This document shows, in pieces, positions 1-7,571 of a stretch of DNA of 17,095 bases (positions are counted from its first letter, which is position 1; the number at the start of each line of letters is the position of its first letter). Source of the DNA: Arthrobacter sp. (GTDB lineage: Bacteria > Actinomycetota > Actinomycetes > Actinomycetales > Micrococcaceae); the NCBI GenBank assembly GCA_025464925.1, contig JAODMS010000070.1, positions 1 to 17,095 of the forward strand, given 5' to 3'. A model generated the notes under the pieces. That model saw only the letters and a program-made list of their open reading frames with translations, ran no database searches and was not told where the DNA came from. The position numbers and the translations under genes are program-made.

Positions 1-215
1 GGGCGCAGGCCCATGTCGCTCATCATGTACAGGATGCGCCGCTGCACGGGCTTCAAGCCGTCGCGGGCATCCGGAAGTGCCCTCGAATAGATCACTGAAT
101 AGGCGTACTCCAGGAACGAGCCTTCCATCTCGGAAGTGACATCTATATCGACGATGTTTTCGGTGAAATCCTGGCTGGCTTCCCCTGCGGGGGACGTGGT
201 TTGGCGGCGGGCCAT
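1..215 (-). CDS. parC: DNA topoisomerase IV subunit A (ParC/GyrA type), N-terminal part only
   Basis: Type II topoisomerase breakage-reunion subunit, acting with ParE to separate linked daughter chromosomes. Reading the minus strand from the ATG at 215 gives 71 residues. They start MARRQT and contain the family hallmark [20 protein letters not shown], which precedes the active-site Tyr region of the winged-helix domain. The catalytic Tyr and the quinolone-resistance region lie beyond the window. ParC is preferred over GyrA because the segment reads [18 protein letters not shown], where GyrA usually has MSVIVGRALPDVRDG (family knowledge). A purine-rich GAAGGA lies about 11 nt upstream of the start, so the ribosome site is only moderate. 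The gene is divergent from the acyltransferase gene at 283, with 67 nt between them. Confidence 0.88.
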   Translation of the reverse strand, partial: MARRQTTSPAGEASQDFTENIVDIDVTSEMEGSFLEYAYSVIYSRALPDARDGLKPVQRRILYMMSDMGLR

Positions 216-270
216 GGGGCTGCTGGGTCCTTCGGAGCGTTGCTGAACGGGTACTGCGTACGTTTATGAC

Positions 271-283
271 TAGGCTAAGCCTA
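271..283 (+). promoter_or_regulatory. Candidate -10 box and inverted repeat at a leaderless start
   Basis: TAGGCT at 271-276 fits the actinobacterial TANNNT -10 pattern and ends 6 nt before the ATG at 283. Transcription would therefore begin at or next to the start codon, and no Shine-Dalgarno sequence is visible. The same bases form a small inverted repeat, TAGGC-TAA-GCCTA. No convincing -35 was found at 16-18 nt. Confidence 0.4.
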
Positions 284-2985
284 TGGTGGATCAGCCCGCG
301 GATGGCGTATATCCGGAATATTGGGAAGCCGATGTAGTCCTGCGCGACGGCGGGACAGCTCACCTGCGCCCCATCCACCCCTCCGATGCCGACGCCGTCC
401 AGGCCTTCCACGTCGGCCAGTCGCAGACGTCCATCTACATGCGGTTCTTCGCTTTCAAGTCCAAGCTTTCCAGCAAGGAACTCAAGCGCTTCACCGAAGT
501 GGACTACAAGGACCGCGTGGCGCTCGTGATCACCATCGGCGGGGAGATCATGGGCATCGGCCGGTACGACCGGCTGGATGACCCGAAAGAAGCGGAAGTC
601 GCGTTCAACATCGCCGACGCCCACCAGGGCCGCGGCATTGGATCCATCCTGCTCGAACACCTCGCCGCCGCCGCCCGCGAAAACGGTATCCGCAAATTCA
701 GCGCCGAGGTGCTTCCGGAGAACCGCAAGATGCTCATGGTGTTTTCGGACGCCGGCTATGACGTGACCCGCCACTTGGACGACGGCGTGGTCAGCCTGGA
801 GTTCAACATCGACCCCACCGACCGGTCCCGCGCCGTGATGGAGTCCCGCGAACACCGCGCCGAGGCACGCAGCATCCAGGAACTGCTGGCCCCGTCCTCG
901 GTGGCCGTCATTGGGGCGAGCCGCAAATGGGGGACCGTGGGCTATCAGCTGCTCGAGCACATCATCGAAGGCGGCTTTACCGGTCCGGTCTCCGCAATCA
1001 ACCCGGAAGCGCTGGAACTCGCCGGCATGCTGTCCTTCGCCCGGCTTTCCGACGTTCCCGGACCCGTCAAGCTCGCGATCATCGCCGTCCCCTATGACGA
1101 GGTCCCCAAGGTTGTCGAGGAGTGCGCCGCCGTCGGGGTCAAGGGGATCGTGGTGGCCACGGCCGGGTACGCGGACGACGGCGAACGGGGACTGGCCAGG
1201 CAGCGCGAGCTGGTGCGGCAGGCCCGCTCGAACGGCATGCGGGTGATCGGGCCGGCCTCGCTGGGAATCGTGAACACCAACCCGGCCGTGTCCCTCAACG
1301 CCTCGATGGCGCCCTCGCTCGCCCGCCGCGGCGGGCTGGGCCTCTTCAGCCAGTCGGCCGCGATCGGGGTGTCCCTGTACGCCGCCTCGAGCCGCCGCCG
1401 GGTGGGCCTTTCCACCTTCCTCTCGGCCGGCAACCGCGCCGACGTCTCCGGCAACGACATGATGCAATTCTGGGAGGACGACGCGGACACCCTGGCGGTC
1501 GGGCTCTACCTGGAATCCATCGGCAACCCGCGCAAGTTCTCCCGCCTGGCGCGGCGCCTGGCCCGGACGAAGCCGGTCATCGTGGCCAAGTCCGGCGCTG
1601 TCGGCCTCAACCTGCCCCCTGGCCATGCCGTGCGCACCACCCAGGCGCCGCCTGAGGCCGTGGACGCCATGATGCGCCAGGCCGGCGTCATCGCGGTGGA
1701 GACGATCGAACAGCTCATGGACGTCGCCCAGATCGTTTCCAGCCAGGCCCTGCCCAAAGGCCCGGGCATTGCCGTCTTCAGCAACTCCCGGGCGCTCGGA
1801 AAAGTCGTGGCGGACAGCGCGGTCGCGCAGGGGCTCGGCGTGGAACGCATCGTCGCCGACGTCGACCTGGACACCGGGATGTCCGTTGCGCTTCCGGCCC
1901 TGCGGCGGAGCCTGCAGGAGACCCTGGCCATGGAGAACGTCCACGCCGTCGTGGTGGCGCTGCTCCCGGCGCACGGACTCACCGTGGAGAAGATCGCCGG
2001 CGTGTTGGCGGAATGCTCCGCTGCGGCCGGGAAGCCCGTCATCGCGGCGTTCAGCGGCATCCTGGACCCTTCCGTCTATGTGGAGGGCATGGTGGGGCAG
2101 GAACCGGCGGAGCCGTCTGCCGGGGCTTCCGTTCCCTGCTACTCGAACCCTGGCGCCGCCGTGGCAGCCCTTGCCGCCGTCGTGCGTTATGCCCAGTGGC
2201 TGCACCGGGACCAGGGCCTGTTTGTGGAGCCGGAAGGCTGCCATCCGGACGGCGCCCGCGCGGACCTGGAGCAGCTGCTCCACAACGTGGGCGGCGAGCA
2301 GCTGGTCCGGCTGGACCCGGCGACGGCCGCCAGGCTGCTGGCGCACTACGGCATCCACGTCGTGCCCTCCGAAGGATTCGAGACCGCGGAGGAGGCGGTA
2401 GCCGCGGCAGAACGGGTGGGCTGGCCCGTGGCGCTGAAGACCACGGACCCGACGTTGCGGCACCGGCTGGACCTGGGCGGCGTACGGCTGGACATTCAGG
2501 ACGCGGAGTCGCTGCGCAGCAATGTGCTGCAGATGCGCAGGTCGCTGCAACGGTACGGCTCCCCGTCCCTTGAGGTGCAGTCCATGGTGCCGGTGGGGCA
2601 GGCCTGCACCTTCCGCGCCATCGAGGACCCGCTCCTCGGTCCGGTGGTCTCCTTCGGACTGGCCGGGGACGCCGTGAACCTGCTCGATGACTGGGCCCAC
2701 CGGGTGCCTCCGCTGTCCGATTCCGATGTCCACGACTTCGTCCGGGCCCCCCGGGCTTCCCGGAAACTGTTCGGCTACCAGGGCCTGCCGGCCGTGGATG
2801 TTCCAGCCCTCGAAGACCTTGCCGCCCGGCTGACGCGGCTCAAGGACAACCATCCGGAGATCGCCATGGTGGAGTTCAACCCGGTGCTGGCCGGGCCGGA
2901 CGGCGCCTCGATCCTCTCCGCTGATGTCGGGATCGCCAACGCCGCCCGCCGCACCGACAGCGCCCGTCGTGCGATGCGGAGCTAG
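283..2985 (+). CDS. GNAT/acyl-CoA-synthetase-like protein lysine acetyltransferase (Pat family)
   Basis: 900 aa, probably cytosolic. In the Pat/PatZ family this type acetylates lysines of enzymes such as acyl-CoA synthetases. Residues about 18-175 are a GNAT domain with the acetyl-CoA loop HQGRGIG at 114-120. Residues about 200-330 are a CoA-binding Rossmann domain (VAVIGASR at 207-214), and about 345-500 a succinyl-CoA-ligase-like domain (LFSQSAAIG at 354-362). Residues about 675-890 are an ATP-grasp-like domain. The GNAT domain comes first, as I recall for Streptomyces lividans PatA and opposite to E. coli PatZ. The SHTG motif with the phospho-histidine of true ADP-forming acetyl-CoA synthetases is not preserved: the equivalent stretch reads PGHAVRTTQAPP near 446-457. 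A sensor/regulatory role for the large part is therefore more likely than ligase activity. The specific substrate is unknown. Confidence 0.88.
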   Translation: MVDQPADGVYPEYWEADVVLRDGGTAHLRPIHPSDADAVQAFHVGQSQTSIYMRFFAFKSKLSSKELKRFTEVDYKDRVALVITIGGEIMGIGRYDRLDDPKEAEVAFNIADAHQGRGIGSILLEHLAAAARENGIRKFSAEVLPENRKMLMVFSDAGYDVTRHLDDGVVSLEFNIDPTDRSRAVMESREHRAEARSIQELLAPSSVAVIGASRKWGTVGYQLLEHIIEGGFTGPVSAINPEALELAGMLSFARLSDVPGPVKLAIIAVPYDEVPKVVEECAAVGVKGIVVATAGYADDGERGLARQRELVRQARSNGMRVIGPASLGIVNTNPAVSLNASMAPSLARRGGLGLFSQSAAIGVSLYAASSRRRVGLSTFLSAGNRADVSGNDMMQFWEDDADTLAVGLYLESIGNPRKFSRLARRLARTKPVIVAKSGAVGLNLPPGHAVRTTQAPPEAVDAMMRQAGVIAVETIEQLMDVAQIVSSQALPKGPGIAVFSNSRALGKVVADSAVAQGLGVERIVADVDLDTGMSVALPALRRSLQETLAMENVHAVVVALLPAHGLTVEKIAGVLAECSAAAGKPVIAAFSGILDPSVYVEGMVGQEPAEPSAGASVPCYSNPGAAVAALAAVVRYAQWLHRDQGLFVEPEGCHPDGARADLEQLLHNVGGEQLVRLDPATAARLLAHYGIHVVPSEGFETAEEAVAAAERVGWPVALKTTDPTLRHRLDLGGVRLDIQDAESLRSNVLQMRRSLQRYGSPSLEVQSMVPVGQACTFRAIEDPLLGPVVSFGLAGDAVNLLDDWAHRVPPLSDSDVHDFVRAPRASRKLFGYQGLPAVDVPALEDLAARLTRLKDNHPEIAMVEFNPVLAGPDGASILSADVGIANAARRTDSARRAMRS

Positions 2986-3001
2986 CCGCGCCGTTCGCGG
3001 C
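2985..3001 (+). terminator. GC-rich hairpin after the acyltransferase gene
   Basis: A perfect 6-bp stem, GCCGCG / CGCGGC, with the loop CCGTT begins on the last base of the stop codon. No T-run follows, so this is at best a non-canonical terminator. It could also just be local GC-rich symmetry. Confidence 0.35.
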
Positions 3002-3039
3002 GCCGGTCGCCTTGCCGAGGACAGGCCCCGGCCCGGCAG

Positions 3040-3069
3040 TTAGCAAGTCCCCAGCCGATCTGTGAAAAT
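3040..3069 (+). promoter_or_regulatory. Candidate promoter for the DUF5998-phosphatase-tdk genes
   Basis: TTAGCA at 3040-3045 matches four of six positions of TTGACA. After an 18-nt spacer it is followed by an extended -10-like element, TGTGAAAAT (hexamer 3064-3069). The predicted transcript start falls on or beside the ATG at 3077, suggesting a leaderless message. This is pattern matching by eye only. Confidence 0.35.
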
Positions 3070-3076
3070 GGAGACC

Positions 3077-3817
3077 ATGAGCTCCCAGCCTTCAACACCT
3101 AAGCCGCAGGTGTCCGCCCCCGGACACCAGGGCGGGCACCCCCACCGCCTGCATGACCACAGTGAGCAGGGCCACAGCCTTGAAGGGGCCCTCCAGCAGG
3201 CCGGTTTCTACCCCCGGCTGGTGGCCGACGTCGTCGCTGACGCGCTGGACGGCCGCGACTGCGTGGCGCACCTGGTTCATCTCGAGACCCACTTCGACCG
3301 GGCAGAGGTCCGCCGCCACATCTCCGTGCTCGTGCTGACGGAGGACATGCTGGTCATCACCCATGTGGACGACCAGCAGCTCGATGACGCCGGCCAGCAG
3401 ACCGTGGCGCAGGTTTCCACGGAATCGGTCCCCGTGGCGCAGATCCGTTCGGTGGTGCTCAGTTACGTTTACGCCCAGCCGCAGGACTACAAGCCATCGG
3501 ACCCCGTCCGGGAGCTGACTTTGTCCATCGCCTGGTCCGGCGGGCAGCGGCTGGACATGGGCCCCGCCAGCTGCGGGGATCCGCAGTGCGAGGCGGACCA
3601 CGGCTACAGCGGCACCATTGCGCAGGAAGACATCGTGCTTCGGATCAGCGCTGAAGCGGACGGTCTGCAGGCCGTTCAAGACGCCAAACTCTTCGCCCGC
3701 GCCCTCCGCGCGGTGAACACCGGCTCGTCCGCCCCCGCCCCGCATCCGGGCCCCGGCCTGCCGCGCCCGCGGATGGGCGTGTTCGGAAACCGCCTCAGCC
3801 GCGGCCATCAGCGCTGA
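3077..3817 (+). CDS. DUF5998 family protein
   Basis: 246 aa from the ATG at 3077. In-frame GTG 3062 and ATG 3068 are alternatives, but neither has a ribosome site. GGAG sits only 3 nt before 3077, and a promoter-like element points to a leaderless start there. No signal peptide or membrane segment is visible. The His-rich N-terminus (about 17-35) is probably disordered. The conserved body runs about 34-212 and includes a Cys-containing motif, CGDPQCEADHGYSG, at 166-179. The C-terminus is Pro/Ala/Gly-rich. I recognise this as the uncharacterised actinobacterial family DUF5998, often beside an alkaline-phosphatase-type gene; this is recognition from memory. Its stop is one base from the next ATG (TGAGATG), so it is probably translated together with the phosphatase and thymidine kinase. 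No biochemical function can be assigned. Confidence 0.72.
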   Translation: MSSQPSTPKPQVSAPGHQGGHPHRLHDHSEQGHSLEGALQQAGFYPRLVADVVADALDGRDCVAHLVHLETHFDRAEVRRHISVLVLTEDMLVITHVDDQQLDDAGQQTVAQVSTESVPVAQIRSVVLSYVYAQPQDYKPSDPVRELTLSIAWSGGQRLDMGPASCGDPQCEADHGYSGTIAQEDIVLRISAEADGLQAVQDAKLFARALRAVNTGSSAPAPHPGPGLPRPRMGVFGNRLSRGHQR

Positions 3818-3818
3818 G

Positions 3819-5102
3819 ATGGCTCCGGTCCGCGTGCCCGAGCCGCTGTCTGTCCCGTCATCAGCACCGCTGCCCGCACCGGCGGGCGGCGGCGCGCCGG
3901 CTCAGGCCCTGAGCGGGCCCCAGGGTTCGCCGCTGCCCCCGGCCCCGGCGTTCGGCCACCGCTCCCTCGCCGAGGTGCTGACCAGCGCCGCGGCCAGCCT
4001 CGGCATTCCGGGCTTCGAAAACCGCCTGAACCTTCCCGCCGGCAAGCGGGTCTGTGTCGTTCTTGCGGACGGACTGGGCCGGAACCTGCTGAAACAGAAA
4101 TCGGCCCACACCCCGTTCCTGCGCTCGGTGATGCAGGCCGGCCAGGGGAGGGTGCCGGTGTCCCTGGACTCCGCATTCCCCTCCACCACCGCCGCTTCGC
4201 TGGCCAGCTTCGGCACAGGTCTCCCCGCCGGGCAGCACGGCATGGTGGGTTACGACGTGCTGGATCCGGACCAGGACCGGGTGGTGAACATGCTCGGCAA
4301 CTGGGACGCCGGCGTGGATCCGCAGCAGTGGCAGCCGTTCCCCACCGTGTTCGAGCGGGCCGCCGGGCATGTGGACGTGACCACGGTCAGCCTGCCCCAG
4401 TTCAGCACCTCGGCGATGACCCGGGCCGCGCTCCGGGGCGGACGCTTCGTCACCGGCACCACCTCGCACGCCAGAACCGCGGCGGCCGCTGAGGCCATGG
4501 CCGGTGCGGAATCGTCGCTGATGTACTTCTACGTCAATGAGCTGGACAAGGCCGGCCACCGCCACGGCTGCCAGTCGGCCCAGTGGGAACACCAGCTCGA
4601 GGAACTTGATGCCACCGTGCGGCGTCTCCACGCCACGCTGCCGTCCGGGACCACGGTGCTGCTCACAGGCGACCACGGCATGCTCGACGTGCCCGAATCC
4701 CAGCGGATCGACTATTCCGCAGAACCGGAGCTCATCGCTGGAGTCCGGCACACCGCCGGTGAGCCGCGGATGGTCCACCTCTACCTTGAGGACGGGCAGG
4801 GTGATGCCGGCCGGGAGCGGCTGCTGCACGCGTGGCGCACCCGCTTCGGCGACCGGATCTGGGCTTTCACCCGTGAACAGGGGATTTCCGGAGGGCTGTT
4901 CGGCGAGGTCCGGGCCGAAGTCGTCCCCAGGATCGGTGACATCATGATCGCGGCCAGGGACGCGCTGGCGCTCTATGACACCCGGCGCGTCCGACCCACG
5001 GCCCTTGAGATAGTGGGCCAGCACGGGTCGCTGACCAAGGCCGAGCGCGAAGTTCCGCTGCTGTGCTTCCAGGCCGATGGCAGAAAGGCCCCGCGTGGCT
5101 GA
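3819..5102 (+). CDS. Alkaline phosphatase superfamily protein (nucleotide pyrophosphatase/phosphodiesterase-like)
   Basis: 427 aa. A two-metal phosphoesterase, judged by the complete set of metal and nucleophile positions. These are D84 in VVLADGLG; the nucleophile Thr, probably T124, in AFPSTTAAS; D243 and H247 in ELDKAGHRHG; D285-H286 in LTGDHGM; and H402 in GQHGSL. LPAGQHGMVGY at 135-145 is typical of PF01663 enzymes. The first 45 residues are Pro/Ala-rich and have no hydrophobic core, so I see no signal peptide and expect a cytosolic enzyme. The substrate cannot be read from sequence; nucleotides or phosphodiesters are plausible given the adjacent thymidine kinase. The start lies one base after the DUF5998 stop, and the 3' end overlaps tdk. 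Confidence 0.85.
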   Translation: MAPVRVPEPLSVPSSAPLPAPAGGGAPAQALSGPQGSPLPPAPAFGHRSLAEVLTSAAASLGIPGFENRLNLPAGKRVCVVLADGLGRNLLKQKSAHTPFLRSVMQAGQGRVPVSLDSAFPSTTAASLASFGTGLPAGQHGMVGYDVLDPDQDRVVNMLGNWDAGVDPQQWQPFPTVFERAAGHVDVTTVSLPQFSTSAMTRAALRGGRFVTGTTSHARTAAAAEAMAGAESSLMYFYVNELDKAGHRHGCQSAQWEHQLEELDATVRRLHATLPSGTTVLLTGDHGMLDVPESQRIDYSAEPELIAGVRHTAGEPRMVHLYLEDGQGDAGRERLLHAWRTRFGDRIWAFTREQGISGGLFGEVRAEVVPRIGDIMIAARDALALYDTRRVRPTALEIVGQHGSLTKAEREVPLLCFQADGRKAPRG

Positions 5103-5817
5103 GCTCGTCTTCTTTTCCGGGACCATGGACTGCGGAAAATCCACCCTTGCCCTGCAGATGGACTACAACCACCGCGCCCGCGGCCGTGGCGGCTTTCTGT
5201 TCAGCCGCAACGACCGCGCCGGGGGCACACGCATCTCCAGCCGCCTGGGCCTCGAAACGGACTGTGTCGAGGTCCTGGACAGCACGGATTTTTGGGACGA
5301 AGTCATACGCCGGCGCACCACCGGCCTGCGCGTGGACTACCTGATCTGCGACGAGGCGCAGTTCTACTCTCCGGAGCAGGTTGAACAGCTTGCACGCGTT
5401 GTGGACGAGATTGACGTGGACGTCTTTGCCTTTGGCATCAGTGCCGATTTCCGCACCCGCCTCTTTCCGGGCTCGCAGCGGCTGATCGAACTCGCTGACC
5501 GGGTCCAGGTCCTGCAGGTCGAGGCCCTGTGCTGGTGCGGCCGCCGCGCCACGCACAATGCACGCACCGTCGACGGCGTGATGGTCACGGAAGGCGCGCA
5601 GGTGGTGGTGGGCGATGTCGACATGGCCGCCGATACCTCCGGCGCAGGGGAGGCCGGGCACACTTCCGTGGTGGGCTACGAGACTCTCTGCCGCCGGCAC
5701 TTCATGCGCCGGGTGACGGCGCACGGTGCCACCTTGATGGCCCAGGAAGAGCAGTTGCTGCCCTTCGAAGTGGAGGCCTGCCTCTGGCGCGGTGCAGGGA
5801 ACCTGCGCCGCTCCTAG
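5095..5817 (+). CDS. tdk: Thymidine kinase (TK1 type)
   Basis: Phosphorylates thymidine to dTMP with ATP (EC 2.7.1.21), the pyrimidine salvage route. The GTG at 5095 gives 240 aa and has a good ribosome site, GAAAGG at 5083-5088, 6 nt upstream. The GTG overlaps the phosphatase stop within GTGGCTGA. An in-frame ATG at 5077 (246 aa) lacks such a site. Numbered from the GTG, the P-loop is GTMDCGKST at 9-17 and Walker B/catalytic DEAQF is at 86-90 (E87 likely the base). FGISADFRTRLFPGSQ at 113-128 is the TK1 core. The zinc ligands appear to be C146, C148, C199 and H202 (LCWCGR, LCRRH). VVGYETLC at 192-199 ends in the lasso/zinc region. It is the third gene of the packed group. It ends 66 nt before the convergent sepH stop, and no clear terminator was found between them. 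Confidence 0.93.
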   Translation: MAELVFFSGTMDCGKSTLALQMDYNHRARGRGGFLFSRNDRAGGTRISSRLGLETDCVEVLDSTDFWDEVIRRRTTGLRVDYLICDEAQFYSPEQVEQLARVVDEIDVDVFAFGISADFRTRLFPGSQRLIELADRVQVLQVEALCWCGRRATHNARTVDGVMVTEGAQVVVGDVDMAADTSGAGEAGHTSVVGYETLCRRHFMRRVTAHGATLMAQEEQLLPFEVEACLWRGAGNLRRS

Positions 5818-5883
5818 TGTTGCGCTGCTGACGCGCGGCGCCCCGCACACGGGACGGACCCCAGGGAAAGTACTCCGTGGAGC

Positions 5884-7251
5884 TCAGTCGCCGCGGGTGC
5901 CGAAGACTATGTCATCCCAGCTGGGAACGCTGGAGCGCTTGGGCCTGGCCGGCTGACGCTCCGGCTGCTCGGCTTCGCGGTCGGCAGGGGCGCCATCGGG
6001 GGAGTCGCGCTGCTGGCGGCGGGGGGTTCCGCCGCCGAGTAGCTCCTCCAGTCCGGGACTCGAGGTGGGTTTCTGCCCGATCGGCCGCAGCTGCGAGGCG
6101 GCGATGGTGATCTCCCGGGTCCCGGTGCCGACGCCCTCGGGCAGTTTCAGGGCGCTGTCTTCATCCTGCTTGGGACGGGTCAAAGTGATTCTGGACTGCA
6201 TGGAGGGCCGGCCGTCGCGCGCGCGTCCCCCGGCATCCGGATCCGGCCCGGGTACCGGATCCGCGGCCGGTGCAGCGTTCTGCTCCGCATCCGGCGCGAC
6301 GCGGCGGTCGTCCGCGGAATCAGGCTTCGGCTCTTCCTCTACCTCGGAAGGCCGGGGGTGGGCCGCCGGCGCGCCGTTGGTCAGGAGCAACGCGAGGGCG
6401 TCGTCCGCGTCTTCGTCCGTACCGAGGCGCTGTCCCCGGCGGGAGCGCAGCATGTCCAGCAGCCCGTCCCCGTCCTGTTCCTGGGGGATTTTCCCCTGCG
6501 GGACCGGCAGCTGCTGGGCGGCGTTGTGCTGGGCTGCCGCCGTCCGTGCCGCGGCATCGGCATCGCTTTCAAAATCAAAGGGCCGGTCCGAGACCGCCGA
6601 GAGCCGGCGGGCCGGAAGGGGGCCGTCCAGCGGTTCGAGCTCGCTGAGCAACTGAGCCCAGCGGTTGGCGTTCTGCAGGGACTTGCGGGCGGGATTGAAC
6701 GTCCATCTGGCAGGAGGTTCTTCGCCGATGCCGGCCGGGCCGCCGGGCATCGGCTGAAAGCGGGCCACCACGTTCCAGTTGCCGTCCGGGCGCCGCCACG
6801 AGTCCCACTCGACGGTCGACGATTCAACGCCATATGCCGCCAGGCGGTGCTCGACCATCTCCTCCAGGGACGCCGGGTTGTCGCCGAAAACCGAGCGGTA
6901 GGCATCGTGGCCGGGGGCGGGCGACGCAACCTCCACCTTGCGGGCCTGGTGGGCGACGTATTCGCGCTCGGCCAGCACCGGACCCTCATAGCGTTGGACT
7001 TTCGCCAGCGGTATGCCGGAGAGTTCAGCCACCTCCGCAGCTGTTGCCCCGCTGCGGATTCGGGCCTGGATGTCGCGCGGAGACATGGTGATCGGCACGG
7101 TGCCCGCGCCGGAAGCGGCCCTCACCGACGTCCGGCTCGCGGCCACCCGGAGTGCTTCATCGATGGGCAGCCGGAACATCTCGCCGCCGGTGCCGCTCAA
7201 CAGGAGATGTTTCCCGTCGTCGTGGACGCCTACAAGCCGTAGATGCTGCAT
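5884..7251 (-). CDS. sepH: Septation protein SepH (DUF3071)
   Basis: 455 aa. The ATG at 7251 is chosen because GGTGGAGG lies just upstream, 6 nt from the ATG. The open frame continues to 7479, but the extra residues look unlike the family. The N-terminal DUF3071 region, about 1-110, begins MQHLRLVGVHDDGKHLLLSG. It contains a helix-turn-helix-like stretch at about 57-90 (MSPRDIQARIRSGATAAEV). A long Pro/Ala/acidic linker follows. The extreme C-terminus carries the conserved SepH motif VPSWDDIVFGTRGD. In Streptomyces, SepH binds FtsZ through its N-terminal region and promotes filament assembly (established knowledge). Expect a cytosolic division-site protein here. The gene is monocistronic by context: convergent with tdk and divergent from the DUF4193 gene. 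Confidence 0.92.
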   Translation of the reverse strand: MQHLRLVGVHDDGKHLLLSGTGGEMFRLPIDEALRVAASRTSVRAASGAGTVPITMSPRDIQARIRSGATAAEVAELSGIPLAKVQRYEGPVLAEREYVAHQARKVEVASPAPGHDAYRSVFGDNPASLEEMVEHRLAAYGVESSTVEWDSWRRPDGNWNVVARFQPMPGGPAGIGEEPPARWTFNPARKSLQNANRWAQLLSELEPLDGPLPARRLSAVSDRPFDFESDADAAARTAAAQHNAAQQLPVPQGKIPQEQDGDGLLDMLRSRRGQRLGTDEDADDALALLLTNGAPAAHPRPSEVEEEPKPDSADDRRVAPDAEQNAAPAADPVPGPDPDAGGRARDGRPSMQSRITLTRPKQDEDSALKLPEGVGTGTREITIAASQLRPIGQKPTSSPGLEELLGGGTPRRQQRDSPDGAPADREAEQPERQPARPKRSSVPSWDDIVFGTRGD

Positions 7252-7571
7252 ACAAATCCTCCACCCTGGCATTACTAACAAGCGAAACTCTGCCACCCGC
7301 GGACAGTATTTCCGGTTAAGCCAGCAGGCGCGCCGTGATATTCCCCGACTTTCTGCTGTTTTTCGGCGCTCGAGTGGGAACGGCAGGGGGTGCGGACCGT
7401 GGAACTCTGGATTTTGACAGGTGCTTAGGGAAAAATGGCCCGACATCGGGCACAAAAACCTCGTGTCCGGTGTTGACATCGGTGAACCGATTCATGCAGC
7501 GGTCCAGGGCTACCAGGCCGGCTGGACAGCAGCGCACCAATCAAACCAATGCGGAGTGTGAGCAACAACTA
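7252..7571. promoter_or_regulatory. Divergent control region between sepH and the DUF4193 gene
   Basis: 320 nt with no gene I can support. The sepH side holds its strong ribosome site (about 7258-7265). TTGACA occurs at 7414-7419 and 7473-7478 on the plus strand, but neither has a convincing -10 at 16-18 nt, so promoters are not fixed. A perfect palindrome lies at 7478-7491. The 8-mer GACATCGG is repeated at 7442-7449 and 7475-7482. Small open frames exist on both strands but lack ribosome sites and family resemblance. Confidence 0.5.
7478..7491. repeat. 14-bp palindrome, possible operator
   Basis: ATCGGT-GA-ACCGAT is a perfect two-fold repeat with a 2-bp centre, sharing its first A with a TTGACA sequence at 7473-7478. 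Its size and symmetry suit a dimeric regulator. No regulator family is identified. Confidence 0.4.

Noticed and set aside
3861..5144. Minus-strand open frames opposite the phosphatase and DUF5998 genes
   Set aside because: GC-driven shadows. The plus-strand phosphatase has the full active-site set.
5818..5883. Bidirectional terminator between tdk and sepH
   Set aside because: Only very short or loopless stems (CTCCGTGGAG) and no T-run on either strand.
7286..7313. Stress sigma factor (SigR/SigH-type) promoter ahead of sepH on the minus strand
   Set aside because: GGAAAT and GTT are present but with 19-nt spacing and an imperfect -35. Such pairs arise easily by chance.
7252..7479. 76-residue N-terminal extension of SepH up to 7479
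   Set aside because: A strong ribosome site precedes the ATG at 7251, and the SepH family begins MQHLRLVG. The extension has no conserved character.
7316..7540. 74-codon minus-strand open frame in the sepH/DUF4193 intergenic region
   Set aside because: No ribosome site or recognisable family, and it overlaps the predicted control region. Not supported as a gene.
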